Position numbers and translations under genes: made by a program | NCBI GenBank assembly: GCA_023159155.1 | Contig: JAJNNX010000044.1 | Span: 432,309-496,308 of the forward strand | Reading direction: 5' to 3' | Origin: Ustulina deusta | Taxonomy: Eukaryota > Ascomycota > Sordariomycetes > Xylariales > Xylariaceae | DNA length: 64,000 bases | Shown here: positions 24,208 to 35,473 of the stretch, piece by piece | Numbering within the stretch: the first letter of the stretch is position 1 | How the letters are laid out: each line of letters begins with the position of its first letter | Notes under the pieces: generated by a model | What the model saw: only the letters and a program-made list of their open reading frames with translations | Database searches by the model: none | Told to the model about the DNA's origin: nothing

Positions 24208-25117
24208 ATGGCTGAGAACAGCGTTGAAAGCATCGCCAAAGGTATCTCATCCTTCAATCTGGTATCGCCTGTGTCGCCAACATGCTGTGCACCTTTGCGC
24301 AAGTTCAATTGGCGAGCTTTGACGTAACTGTGGCTTGCGCATGGCGACCAAGTTGCCGGCGCACGTCGCAAAACACAGTGCATTGTACAGTGTGCTAACA
24401 TACGAACTTGTTTCAGAGCCCGTCGCCGATGCCGAGGACAAGGCACGCGACACGACAGACAGCCTCCCCCCAATCACCAAAGAAACCACGGCTACGGCGG
24501 AGGCATCTTTGGTGCCTTCGGCCCCGGCAGAGTCGACTACTACAGGCGCGCCTGCCGCCGCAACACCAGTAGTGCCGGCACCAGCTATTAAGGCTCAGGA
24601 AGACTCGGCCGATGAGTTGAGCAAGCCTGATGCCGTGGCTTTGCAGCCAGAAAACCCATCCGATACTTCTCCCGCTTCAGTACCCCAGTCCGCCACTGCC
24701 GAGACCATTGCATCGGACGTAGAATCCAGCGCGTCTGCGGGCCCGGGCGAGGCGGTGGAGCCGCCCAAGCCGGTGTCGCTTGAGGAGATCCGTGACCAAG
24801 AGCTACCTGACGCAAAGCCCTCGAAGCTTACGAAGCCAGCAGAGGAGAAACCTAAGACAGATACTTCTTCTCCAGCTCAGAATGGCCATGTCGCTACTAA
24901 CAACAAGCGCAAAGCGGACACGGCGGGCGATGTGGCCAAACCCGAAGCTCACAGTGTCGAGAATGAGAACATAGAGCCGGCTGCAAAAAAACAAAAGACT
25001 AACGGTACGACTAACGGAGTAGCTCGAAAGCCCGGTCGCCCCAGAAAGGACAAGAATGCTGTCAAAGTTGTAGGGAGGACAGCGAGGAAGACACGTAGTC
25101 AAGGTGCCGCTGATTAG
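24208..25117 (+). CDS. AT-hook disordered nuclear-type protein, 244 aa
   Basis: Exon 1 is 24208-24241 and exon 2 is 24417-25117. The 175-nt intron (GTATCT to TTTCAG) gives MAENSVESIAK-EPVADAEDKARD. Most of the chain is low-complexity Ala/Pro/Ser/Thr/Glu with no predicted domain. Near the end a basic AT-hook core, RKPGRPRK (about 215-222), is followed by an Arg/Lys-rich tail, and earlier basic clusters (NKRKAD, KKQKT) look like nuclear localisation signals. Known of the motif: GRP cores bind the minor groove of AT-rich DNA. Inference: a small chromatin-associated protein; no partner is evident. Multiple NGT/TNG repeats near 205 are simple sequence. No named family is recognised. Confidence 0.72.
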
Positions 25118-26974
25118 CAACTTATCCTTTGACATATAGCGGTTTTTGGGGTCTGGATTGGTTTTGTCTAAATGACTAGGTAAAACGTTTCGAACAGGTC
25201 GAAATTTCCCCCTTTTGCAGTTTTCGGGAGTTCTTTTGTATTACAATGAAACGCGGCACCGAAGAAACCACAATTTTCTGTTGCGATGATAAATCAAGGG
25301 GGAAAAGAATGAGGATGGGTCTATACGGTTCTCTGCCGGCAAGAGCCGTAATACGACTTGGACCGAACCTGTTGTATGCTATTTGTACATAAAGTTGAAG
25401 TATTGATGCGCACTTTAAGATGGCGTAGCTTAATTGTTTACTGTGTATTGATTCGAAAGCCCTTATCTATATATTGGAACGGGCTCGGTATTATACGTCT
25501 AGCAACTCCAAATCAACCACAATCTTAGCATTTGCCCATCGTTCAGCGCCTGTGAGAGATTTTCTGTTCAAAATCTGGCAAAACCTGGGTTATTATGAAT
25601 AGAAGCCAATCAAACCTAAGGCCTGTGGGTGTATATTGACAGAGCTATAGCTCATTCATCTCATTCCCAACTCATCTTCTTACCGCATCTTCACGCTTCC
25701 TTTTAAATAGCAAAACATCGCACGATATGTATATATATATTCGATTTACCGAATGCTTCCCTATTATTCCCTATCAATGGCAAGTCTCTCGCTTCCCCCT
25801 TTACAATCCCTCATGGACCTGCCCAAGGAAACTTTATTAAGAATCATTTCAGCCCGAATAGCGCGCGGGTGTGTCTTAGTGCGTCCGATCCTGGGGTTTT
25901 AGACTCTGTTCTAGTTCTTTTTATTGTCTGATGGAAGATGGGATGACCTAACCTATTTCTTCGCTGGGAAAGGCATCTGAGAGCGGGGAGCTTTAGACCC
26001 TGGTTCCGAACAGATTTCGCGTCCAAGTTCTGCATGAATACCTAGGTAGGCTTACTCATTTTGATATGTAAATGAACTTGAGAGGGGCGCGCTTGATTAA
26101 ATGCATTCATTGTTTTACGTTGAACGGTTTTCGAGTGCACTTGACCGGCGCTAATTTGGGAAGTCAAGTTTAAGCTGGGGGGAGGGGAGGAGGTGGGAAA
26201 GAGGAAAGAATTACATGGGAGGAGCTTCCGACTTGAAGGACTAGAGAGCGTGAGGTTGGTTTGTTAGTTACTTAGCAGCTAGTTATTTCGCTTCAGGTGG
26301 TCGCCTTCGAGAGAGAGTTAAAACTGAAGGGGCAAGAGAAGAACATTACTTTTACCTGGCCTGATTTGTGGCATTGCTGGAGTCAAGGTCGACCTTAGTC
26401 GCCAGCCTGCGTATCAAGTCAATCTTATACAATATTCCTTTCATGATGCAAACCTCGCGCTTCCCAAATCTAACTAAAGTTGTTACTGATGCATTAATGG
26501 CACGTCACTGCTCTTTCTTGACTCTAATAATAGCTACGCATTATCATGATGAGTGCGTGCGAGCAGCAGCGTGTGCCACTAGGTAGTCAATTCAACTCGA
26601 ATCACAACATCTCTTGAGCTTCGGCTGATTTGCTACGACCAACTACAGTCCTTTGACTTAGTGACTAGGGCCAAACTGTTCAAACCACCTGTGGCTGTGT
26701 AGGGCTGGCTCAACCACGTCAATATATATGTAAAAGAATCTGTGTTATTATTTCCGTCACGTATGTGATGGGTCAATTTTGTGCACAATATTGCGATAAC
26801 ACTAAAAGCCACGTCGCCGAAGCGAGTACACTAACACAATCCAGTTTGGCTTGTGGTGGCACCCTCGATCGAACGGTTGCGATGACAAGATGACGGCCAA
26901 TATGACATAGTTGACTACCCTAGTGCCTTACATAATATCAAGCTGGGCGGTTATTTTGAATAATGCGATATGGC
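25118..26974. other. Convergent intergenic region
   Basis: 1.86 kb between the 3' ends of the AT-hook gene (+) and the crotonase gene (-). It has moderately AT-rich parts, a short (AT)n run near 25725-25740 and purine-rich DNA at 26170-26230. No gene, RNA or mobile element is recognised; the small ORFs have no features. Confidence 0.45.
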
Positions 26975-27817
26975 TCAAATTGATGCCTTTTCAAAAGCTC
27001 CATGCCTTCCAGCCCCACCGCTAAACTTCGCGGCTCCTTTTACGCTCTCGGTAGTGATGACTTTAACGCCCTCGTCGAACTCGTTCCGAAGCGCATCTTC
27101 AAATGAGGTAGCGTTATAAGCCGAGTAGTAACAGCTTGCCCGATCGGTATTCATGCAATCTTGTGGGAACGTAAGTAGCTGTCTCGCGATCTTGGTGGCT
27201 TCCGCCAATGCTTGTCCCTTGGGGACGACACGATTCGCAAGACCCATCTGAAGCGCCTCTTGGGCCGGAACGGCACGGCCAGTGAGGACCATGTCCAGAG
27301 CTCTGCCCAGACCTACGATGGCCTGGAGACGCGCTGTTCCGCCGTCGATGAGAGGTACCCCAAACCTACGACTAAAGACTCCGAAGACGGCATCTTCCTC
27401 GACCACTCGAATATCCCCGATGAGCGAGAGTTCGAGACCTCCGGCTACTGCGTAGCCCGAAACTGCACAGATCACGGGTTTCTTGATCTGCATTCGGGAC
27501 GGTCCTATAGGCCCGATATTACGGCCCGCAACTCGATGCTGCTTGTCGATTATCGGGCCCGCGTATCCTTCGTCACCAGTGTTGAATTTCGCAACGGCAT
27601 GCAGGTCAAAGCCTGCGCAGAATGTCTCGTTAGCACCGCAGAACACGCAGACTTTCTGGCTTGGGTTGTTCTCAAAAGCCAGGAATGCTTCCGTCAGCTT
27701 TCTGGCAGTCGGTCCGTCGACGGCATTTCTCCGATGTGGCCGATTGAGTACGATTGTGGTGATGCCATCGCCGGCATGGGTGACTTGGACAGCCTGGGGC
27801 TCGCTATTATCAGCCAT
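26975..27817 (-). CDS. Enoyl-CoA hydratase/isomerase-family (crotonase) protein, 280 aa
   Basis: A single-exon ORF of normal crotonase length with start MADNSEP. Crotonase hallmarks: TIVLNRPHRRNAVDGPTA near the N-terminus, oxyanion-hole strand FCAGFDL (66-72), and CAVSGYAVAGGLEL with Glu129 at the position of the first catalytic Glu of hydratases. The second catalytic Glu of classical hydratases (20 residues on) is replaced: the segment reads VFGVFSRRFGVPLIDGGT, with Ser149 there. A classical hydratase reaction is therefore unlikely; isomerase, dehydratase or hydrolase chemistry fits better. The C-terminus has no SKL peroxisomal signal, and no N-terminal mitochondrial presequence is obvious, so location is open. 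Confidence 0.9.
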   Translation of the reverse strand: MADNSEPQAVQVTHAGDGITTIVLNRPHRRNAVDGPTARKLTEAFLAFENNPSQKVCVFCGANETFCAGFDLHAVAKFNTGDEGYAGPIIDKQHRVAGRNIGPIGPSRMQIKKPVICAVSGYAVAGGLELSLIGDIRVVEEDAVFGVFSRRFGVPLIDGGTARLQAIVGLGRALDMVLTGRAVPAQEALQMGLANRVVPKGQALAEATKIARQLLTFPQDCMNTDRASCYYSAYNATSFEDALRNEFDEGVKVITTESVKGAAKFSGGAGRHGAFEKASI

Positions 27818-29260
27818 CTAGTTGGTGTATGGTAATACAGTTATTAGTCGGGAGATTAAGAGCGTAATTATGTGGTGGCAGAATCAGCTTTAATTATAGC
27901 TAATGGAAAGTCACTGAGGCGATTGTATCCGTACGTAACCGAGGTAGGTCGGAATCGACATATTGGACGACTGGACCAATTTGGCTTTGACAACCCCCAG
28001 TCGACGTTATGAATTACCGAAAACCCCGCATGTACACCCTTCTAGGCGGCGGTTTCGGGAGATGTAGAAATGGCGAGTAGACAGGCAATCCCTAAAATCA
28101 TGTCACCTCATGCAATTCTTTGATAACTCCACTGCATTTCTTGACGACTTTTCATCATTTGTTGGCATATTAAGCCCTTTCTTTCACAACCTTATTTGTC
28201 CCCCCTAACCCTTGAAGGAAGCCTAGGAAGGTCTAGCAGCGACAATATAGGGAGCAGCTTAGATATTCAGTTAGGACTGGGAGTTGCAAGAGACATTAGT
28301 CCTTATCCCTCAATAGGTATATCGTTGACAACGCAGACTAGTCAGATATAAGACACGGCAGGAAAGGCAGCCCTCCGCGGTTTCGTTGTCCTTAGCTCAG
28401 GACAACGAAATAGTCGAATACCACAAACTGGGCACCGCAATTCTGCCTTTAGCAGCTAGTACATGAGTATTAAACGGTGTGAACGCATCATATTTGAGAC
28501 AGCGGTATGACACAACATAGCATATATTATAACTAGGCTGTCCACGCCACACAAGTGACAAGGCAACTTTGCCTTGCAGGATTTACAGTGAAGGTATGAA
28601 GATGGACAGAATATCGATAATCTGAATCAGTGCTTGGACTCAGAATACTTGAACTAAGGGGATGATTATATGTGAAAGATCCTCATCTAACATTCATAAT
28701 TCATCAAGGGTTGCTGCTCTATGTAACCATATGCTACTATAATTCTCTACAACGTTCTGTAAAGCTAACCACAAGAATACCCAGAGTGGACTAACTGTAA
28801 GGGGCTATGTAGGACTACTATATGGCCAACACCAACAGATCTAGGCAGAGACGTACATGAAAGGGGGCAAGCGAAAACAAGACTCGCAGCTTATAATCGC
28901 TAGCTTCCAAGCTGGAGGACTTAACTTCTCTTTTAAATAATAGAGCTGGATTGTTGAGGCAGTTAGTCGCATTACTCAGTAATCGCATCCAGGTGCAGAA
29001 TAATATTCTAAAAGGCACCATGACCGCTGGTGCAACAATAAGAAGACGAAGGAATACGCACATGACTTAGACTAATATGTGTGCCTTATAGTGTTTTTGT
29101 TGAGGTATCAATTGAGTCTCAATCCTTGATCGAACTCATAGACGGGGGCCTGGGGGTCCTCACATGTGTGATTCTGGAAGGAGAGGGAGATGGGCAGCCA
29201 AGTTCCATCAAAGCCGACTTTCGGCAGGGGTTGTCAAGATCCCCCTTGAATCCCGACTTT
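27818..29260. other. Upstream region of the crotonase gene, then degraded DNA
   Basis: 1.4 kb. The first few hundred bases are the crotonase promoter. A perfect 12-bp-stem hairpin lies at 28381-28410. At about 28905-29065 (+) a stop-free stretch reads as an amphipathic, Leu/Asn-rich helix (LEDLTSLLNN...LVALLSNRI) without a start. It may be part of the same decayed coding region as the chitinase-like remnant that follows. No intact gene is present. Confidence 0.4.
28381..28410. repeat. Perfect 12-bp inverted repeat with 6-nt loop
   Basis: Arms TTTCGTTGTCCT (28381-28392) and its exact complement (28399-28410) flank loop TAGCTC. A stem this perfect is uncommon by chance. It could be the end of a small foldback element or a binding site; no matching second copy was seen nearby. 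Confidence 0.6.
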
Positions 29261-29766
29261 CAACAAGGCTACCGGAAAGAACTATACTCTGGCATGAATT
29301 TCCTCAGGTCTGCCGACTGGGCCATTGATCTGCTGTCCGATAGTCGCAGTGGGTCAGATTCGTCTCGCAATTCAACTTTGGGGCTACAATCTACGTGAAC
29401 CCTGATATTTGGGTATCGCCCATCCAGGTTGTCACTGCCTTACCAGGTGCTACGCTTGTTTGGTGGCCAATGCCACTGATAACCCCAACGACCATTACGT
29501 CCCCACCGTAGACTACAACTGTTATATTCGAGCCTTCAGCATCTGTGTATCCGTGGTATATTTATGTATCATGGCTCACAGTTCTTACCATCCCTATTGT
29601 AAGCTATGTGACACAAATCTTATGCATAACAATCCGCCGATTTAAGGATCGTCGAACAGTGACTACTACTGCTATTCCTGTTAGCCTTTACCTGAGCCAG
29701 ACAGAGGGTGACGACACCTTGACCAGTTCGATACAGCCGCCATTCACTGTTACAGTTACTCCGTAA
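29261..29766 (+). pseudogene. Decayed GH18 class V chitinase C-terminal remnant
   Basis: Two adjacent pieces in different frames resemble the end of fungal class V chitinases. The first is YRKELYSGMNFLRSADWAIDL (cf. the family's Y.gmNFgGt.DWAiDLq end of the GH18 barrel). The second, shifted by one base near 29380, reads ATIYVNPDIW...TPTTITSPP and later TSSIQPPFTVTVTP. This matches the Thr/Pro-rich tail that follows the barrel. An in-frame TAG at 29509-29511 and the frameshift break it. No catalytic DxxDxDxE was found upstream. GH18 enzymes cleave chitin; this copy cannot. Recognition rests on remembered family patterns, so confidence is moderate. Confidence 0.42.
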
Positions 29767-29917
29767 GCAGAGAGCCTTGAATCTACTTAGATTAGTCACC
29801 AGAAAGCCCAGCTAATTAGACATCGCTGCCTTATAGTCGTCTGCGGCACCACATCTATCACCGGTGCCGCAACAACCACTACAAGCCCGGAGCCATCATT
29901 ATCAGGCCCTCCATTAC

Positions 29918-30643
29918 TTACTCTACCGCCAACCCCACGGCCACGAACCTGGCCTGGTCAATATCAAAGCACCCCAATCTTTGGAGGTAATTGAACAGGT
30001 GTCCACCACTGACAAAGGGTATGCAGAGCTGCAAATTGGGAGATGGAGAGGCAAACGCGAGCGGTGCGATGAATGGGTGGCGTATCCTGCGTGGTTCTGT
30101 GAACAATAAGATGTCTTGTGCCGTTCGAATAGTCTTTTGGGCGTATTGCCGCTTAGTGTCCTTCTTTGTAAACTGGAGAACACGACCCGAGATACTCAAA
30201 CGTCGAAACCCTCTTGTATCCAATTCGCAGACAGTCTTCTCCAGGTGCGCATAACTCAAATCAATGCAAATCTTGCCAGAGCCGCATTCTAATTCCAGCC
30301 ATTGAGGGCCAGATACTGCTGCCCCATTTAATAGGCTCAATCTCGCGAGACCTATGAACACATCTTGACCTCGAGGGTTATCCGGAGTTCCCTTCAATGA
30401 AGCAACAATTACCTGAGACTTTCCATACTCCAGAACCGCGTACGGCTTGAACGAATTCTGATCAGAAGCCTGATAGCCATGAGCACAGTCGCCGGCGCCG
30501 ATGTCTTGACCCTGGAATTTCGAGAGGAAGCCAACACCCTCACGAAGCTGTACGGACAGTATGCCAGGTAGACTAGGCGTGAGGATTGATTGAATTGCCG
30601 AAAAGACTAGCAAGCTATGGCCTAGCAGACGAGGGCCGACCAT
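29918..30643 (-). pseudogene. Truncated AGC-type (YPK/SCH9-like) protein kinase fragment
   Basis: An open 241-codon stretch. It reads a C2-like or beta-sandwich N-terminal part (PYAVLEYGKSQVIV, then DVFIGLARLSL and QWLELE). This is followed by the start of a kinase N-lobe: GRVLQFTKKDTKRQYAQKTIRTAQ with the ATP-anchoring Lys, then PFIAPLAFASPSPNLQLCIPFVSGGHLFNYLQRLGCFDIDQARFVAVGLAVE. These match AGC kinases of the YPK/SCH9 group. The glycine-rich loop is degenerate. The reading frame stops at 29918-29920, just where a GTAAGT donor-like sequence sits (29921-29916). No HRD/DFG catalytic segments were found further along this strand. It is most likely a gene fragment or pseudogene at the edge of the repeat block; a live gene with unseen exons is less likely. 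Confidence 0.5.
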
Positions 30644-31535
30644 GAGGTCTATACCAACTCATCAGCTTCTTATTGGCGCCAAATCGTGGACGATAAGGGT
30701 GGACCGTCTATACATTTGCTTAATTTCCACCCCATAATTGTCGCCCTGTTGAGTACTGATTGCTAGACTTGGGAGGTGTATTAATGTTGAGAAGGGGTGG
30801 AGAGAGTTGAGGCTGTGACCTCTGTCTAAATCTTGTCACGGAGTGTGCTATATGTACCGTTAATTCCACTCACGGGATTAACGGCGTCGTTTCTTCCGTG
30901 ACAAAATTTTCATACACACTGTTAGTTGTTGGTTGTACTTTGCTCCATCCACACCTGGAGTATCTTTGTAAATAGTAGAATGAAGTCCGCAGCAGGGGTA
31001 ATGGTCACGTGAGATATGCTGCTCTGTGTGTTGTAAGTGATGGAGGACAGTGGACTGTATTTCCGGATCCCACGACTTCCAGTCCTAGAGGCTTTATACC
31101 AAGAACTCAACATTTTTGTGCAAAACAAGTTGAGGAACAGGCTTTCTATCGTACATACCGCAGCCACCAGCAAGAAAGCAACACACTTGTTTAAACTACT
31201 ATACAATGGCCCACCAGCCGACAGAACACCTTCCCCTCAAAATATTATTTCTTAGCGCCCACTGTTAATGCAGCAATAGTGGCCCCGTAAATGGCGCACT
31301 CAACCCCCATACAAAACGAACCGCTAGCCTAAAAAATTCTTAACAACACTAAAAAACCTTACAAATCCAGACCTTTTGCCACAAGCTTTAATAACTGTAG
31401 CAATATCTAAATTGCTATATTATAGTTACAAAAGGACCTATACCTTTTAAGAAAAGTATATATGATTATATTTTTATATAAGTAATTTTATAATAAATAT
31501 AGTATTAACTAACTACGGTACGCTAAATAGCTATT
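30644..31535. other. Transition zone into the AT-rich block
   Basis: No gene is recognised. Composition is ordinary to about 31.3 kb. C and G then fall steeply over about 100 bp between 31330 and 31450, before the first LTR at 31536. Confidence 0.55.
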
Positions 31536-31776
31536 TGTTACAATCAGTCGAATAAAGCTTCTATAGCTAGTTTATTAATACTATGAAAAAAGACTTTAAG
31601 CTAAAGAAGAAAAAAAGAAAAGAAAAAAGAAAGTTAGAGTTTATAAAGTAAATAGATATAGACTTTATATATATAGCTATAGAGTTATAGGTTAGTTTAT
31701 ATATAGATTTTCTATTTTATTGCTATATAGGTCTAAAGTTTTTGCAAGTTTTACTAAAACTATACTAACTATTATA
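31536..31776 (+). repeat. Left LTR of E1
   Basis: 241 bp, beginning TGTTACAATCAG and ending ATTATA, the AT-drifted form of an original TG...GTTACA end. It matches the LTRs at 41331, 46804 and 58928 directly, and those at 47376 and 54643 in reverse complement. Confidence 0.8.
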
Positions 31777-33769
31777 TTTTTTTTTAAAACTAAAAGTTTA
31801 AACATAGTTTTAATTTAAAATTACTAATAATATTAGGTTTATATAATTTTTTAATATTATATTGCTTTATTATTATTTTTATAATTATTTATAAATTTAT
31901 TAATTATTGCTATATATATTTATTTTTATAATTTTATAAAAAATCTAAATATTTTTTTATAAGTTTTATAAAATTAGTTAAGCTTAATTAGTATATTTTT
32001 AAAATTTTAAGCTATATACTAAATATTATTAGGATTATAGCTTTTTTAAGCAACTTAATACTATAGTTTTTTATTTTTTTTATATATTTTTAATTGTTTA
32101 ATTTATTTAATTTTAAATTTTGTTTTATTATTAATATTTTTAGCTAAAAATAGTAACTAGATTTATAAAAATAAAAAGTTATTATTTATTTTTTATAATT
32201 AATTAGCATAAAATAAGTTTTTTATTTTATAAAAATTAAACAAATTAAAAATATAACTAAATTTTTATTTTTTTAAAATTTTAAAAGGTTTAATTAATTA
32301 AAAGTTTAATCTAGTAGTTAGTACTTATATTATAAAACTTTTTTTTTTAAAAAAAACTTTATTTTTTATTTTAAAATTTATTAGGCGTTTTTTTTGTTAG
32401 TTTATAACTTGTATTGTTTTTACGCAAAGGTTACTATATTATATGCTATTTTTTAAATATTTTAGGTTTAATGGACTAATTCAAATATTTACTACTTAGT
32501 ATTAAAATCTATAATAGTTTTATTAATATTTATAATTAAAAAGTTTTATGTTTTAACTTTTATTGCTATTTTTAGTAGTAATATATTAATTAATAAATAT
32601 TATAAAAGATTATATGTAAAGTTTAAAGCAAAAAAATAAATATTTTAGTTATTTTAATATTTATTAATATAAAAACAGAATTATTAGTCTAGTTTTTAAT
32701 TAATTAATTTTATTACTTTTTAAGTTTAAAAATAATAAATATTACTAAAGCAGTGTTTAATATTTATAAAATTATTAATTATTATTATAAATTTAAAATT
32801 ATAATTAAATAGCTAAACTTATTTATAAATATTTATATATAGTTATAACCCTATTAGTTAAATAGTATATTTTTATTATTTATTATTATATATTATTATA
32901 TTATAGCTAATATAAATAATAAATAAAAAAAGTTAAAAGTTTTATTTTATAATATTTTGTTTTTTTTATAGTTATAATAATTATATATATACTATTTATA
33001 ATTATATTTTAAATAAAACTAATAATATTTTTGTTTTAATATTTTAATTATTTTATATTAATTTTAGTATATAATAATTAAAAATATATAAACTTTTTAA
33101 ATTAAAACTATATAAAAAAAATAGTTTTATTTAAAATAATTTTAAATATATATAGCTTTTTGTTTTTATTTTTTAAATCTTATAACTAGTTTTTTTATTT
33201 AATTAAATCTATTAGGTTAGCTTTTTAAAAAGTATTAAATAAAAAATCTCTAATTAATATAAAATTTAATATTTTATTAAGAAAAATTAATACTATTGTT
33301 TTTTTTATAGCTTTTTTAGCTTTTATTATAAAAAGTTTTGCTATTTTTTTAATAAAATATTAATTATTATATTTTTTTGTTTTAATTAGTACTGAAAAAT
33401 AATATTAAAGTTTAATAAAAAGTTAGCCTAATATATTTATTTAAAAAATATAATAAAACTTAATAATTAATTATTATAAAAAACTTAGTTCTAAAAAACT
33501 TTAAATAATAATATTTTAAAGTTTATATTATTATTAAAAATTTATAGTTTTAAATTAAATAAGCTTATTTAGTTAATATTATTATTTTAAAAAAATATTT
33601 TATAAGTTTTTAAAAAATATTTTTTTATTATTATTAAATAATTTTTTTTATTATATTATATAAAATATTTATTTCTATTTATATTAGTTAGCTAGGCCTA
33701 AAAAAAACTAAAACAAATATTTTATATACTAATAATTTTATATATTTAAAAGTTTCTTTTTATTTTAAT

Positions 33770-33934
33770 TGTTATAGCAATTTAGTTATTTGTTAAAAAT
33801 AACAATTATTATATAAAATATAAATAAATAACCTTTTTTTTTCTAAGTATAAAATTATAAAGATATTTACCTATTTATAAATATAATAAATATATTTATA
33901 GCTATAGCTAATATATTTATAGTTATGCTTATTA
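33770..33934 (+). repeat. Left LTR of F
   Basis: 165 bp; matches 55822-55983 over its full length, including the shared stretch ATAAAATTATAAAGATAT and the following CTATTTATAAA. The TG...CA ends have drifted to TG...TA. Confidence 0.8.
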
Positions 33935-35366
33935 AGTACTTTTTTTCTTAAATAAAGCTATTTATTCCAGGTTATAAATACTTTTTATAATTTAATATTT
34001 TTAATTCTTTTTGTTATATAACACGTAGTACTTGTTTTTTTTTAATTTTTCTAGTTTTTATATTTTATTATTATTTTTGTAATTTTATTTAACTTAATAA
34101 AGCTTTGCTTTATTTTATTAAAAATACTTTTGTAGTTATTAAACATTCTTATTACTTACTTAAAAGTATTTTTAGTATTTTTTTTATATGTTTTAGTAAT
34201 ACGTATAGCTTTTTATAATTAAAGTTTAATAATATTAACTTTTTTAGTTATTTTATTATTATTAAAATTAAGCTTATTAATTTAAGTAGCTAACTTAACA
34301 ATAGTTTTGTTTTATTACTTAAATTTAACTTTATAGCTATTAAGTTAAGCTTTTAAATTATTAAGCTTGTTTTATATAGCGTTTAAATTAACTTTTTTAT
34401 AATATTTTTTTAAATAAATATAAAGCTAAGTAATAAATTTATTAAAATTATTTATAATTTCTTTATAGTTAAATTTAACTTATATTAAATCTATCCAGCT
34501 AAGTTTTACTAGTTATTTTATAATTATTAAATTAAAACTATTATTTAAAAATATAAACTTAAAAATTAAAATACTAGTTTTATTAAAAAATAAAAATCTT
34601 TATATTTTTTTTAATTTTTAGTTTTTATAATATTTATATATTTAGTTTTAAAGCTTTATATAAAACTATTAATTATAAAAAGTTTTTTATTATTTTTACT
34701 AAATAGTTTAATAAACTTTTTAATAACTAAGTTATAACAAAAGTTAAATTTATTTATTTTATTATTAAAATAAACAATAGTTTTATTAAAATTATTTGTT
34801 TTACTATATAGTTTTTTAAATATTACTAAATTATTATTAAACTTATTATAAATATTTTATTAGTTATTACTTTTAGCTTTTTTATTATTATAAATATTAT
34901 TTTTTAAGTTATTATTATTATATAATATTTATTTTTTATAGCTATATAGTACTATTTAAAACTTATTTTTATTAAAATTAAATAAGTAATTAAAAATATT
35001 ATTATTATTATTATTTTTAAACAATCTAATAGTAATAATTAATTATTTTTTATTTTTAATACTTAATTTATTACTTTTAATATTTTTAATATTTTTATTA
35101 TTTTAATAGATTTTTTTTAATATAATATCTTTTTTTTAAATACTATTTTTAATAAAAATAATATTATGTTTAATAGCTTTTTTAGCTGCAGTAAATTTTT
35201 TTTTTATAGCCCGATTTAAAAACCTTGAATTCTTTTTTTAGTTACTTATGCTAAATTAACAAGTTTAATAGTTTTTTTAATATTTTTAATATTTTTACAA
35301 TTATTTTAACTAAAACTTATAACTATATATTTATTTTTAATATTATTATATATTATAATAAATATA

Positions 35367-35373
<7 letters not shown>

Positions 35374-35444
<71 letters not shown>

Positions 35445-35473
35445 TTATTATTATTATTATTATTATTATTATT
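35374..35473. repeat. (ATT)n microsatellite
   Basis: About 100 bp of almost uninterrupted ATT triplets with a single TTC interruption near 35443, inside the F interior. A long pure trinucleotide run like this probably expanded by slippage after the surrounding DNA became A/T-only. Confidence 0.9.

Noticed and set aside
31037..31255. 72-codon ORF with a Lys/Arg-rich helical look just before the AT-rich block
   Set aside because: Too short and without a recognisable family; it could be a gene scrap but nothing supports a call.
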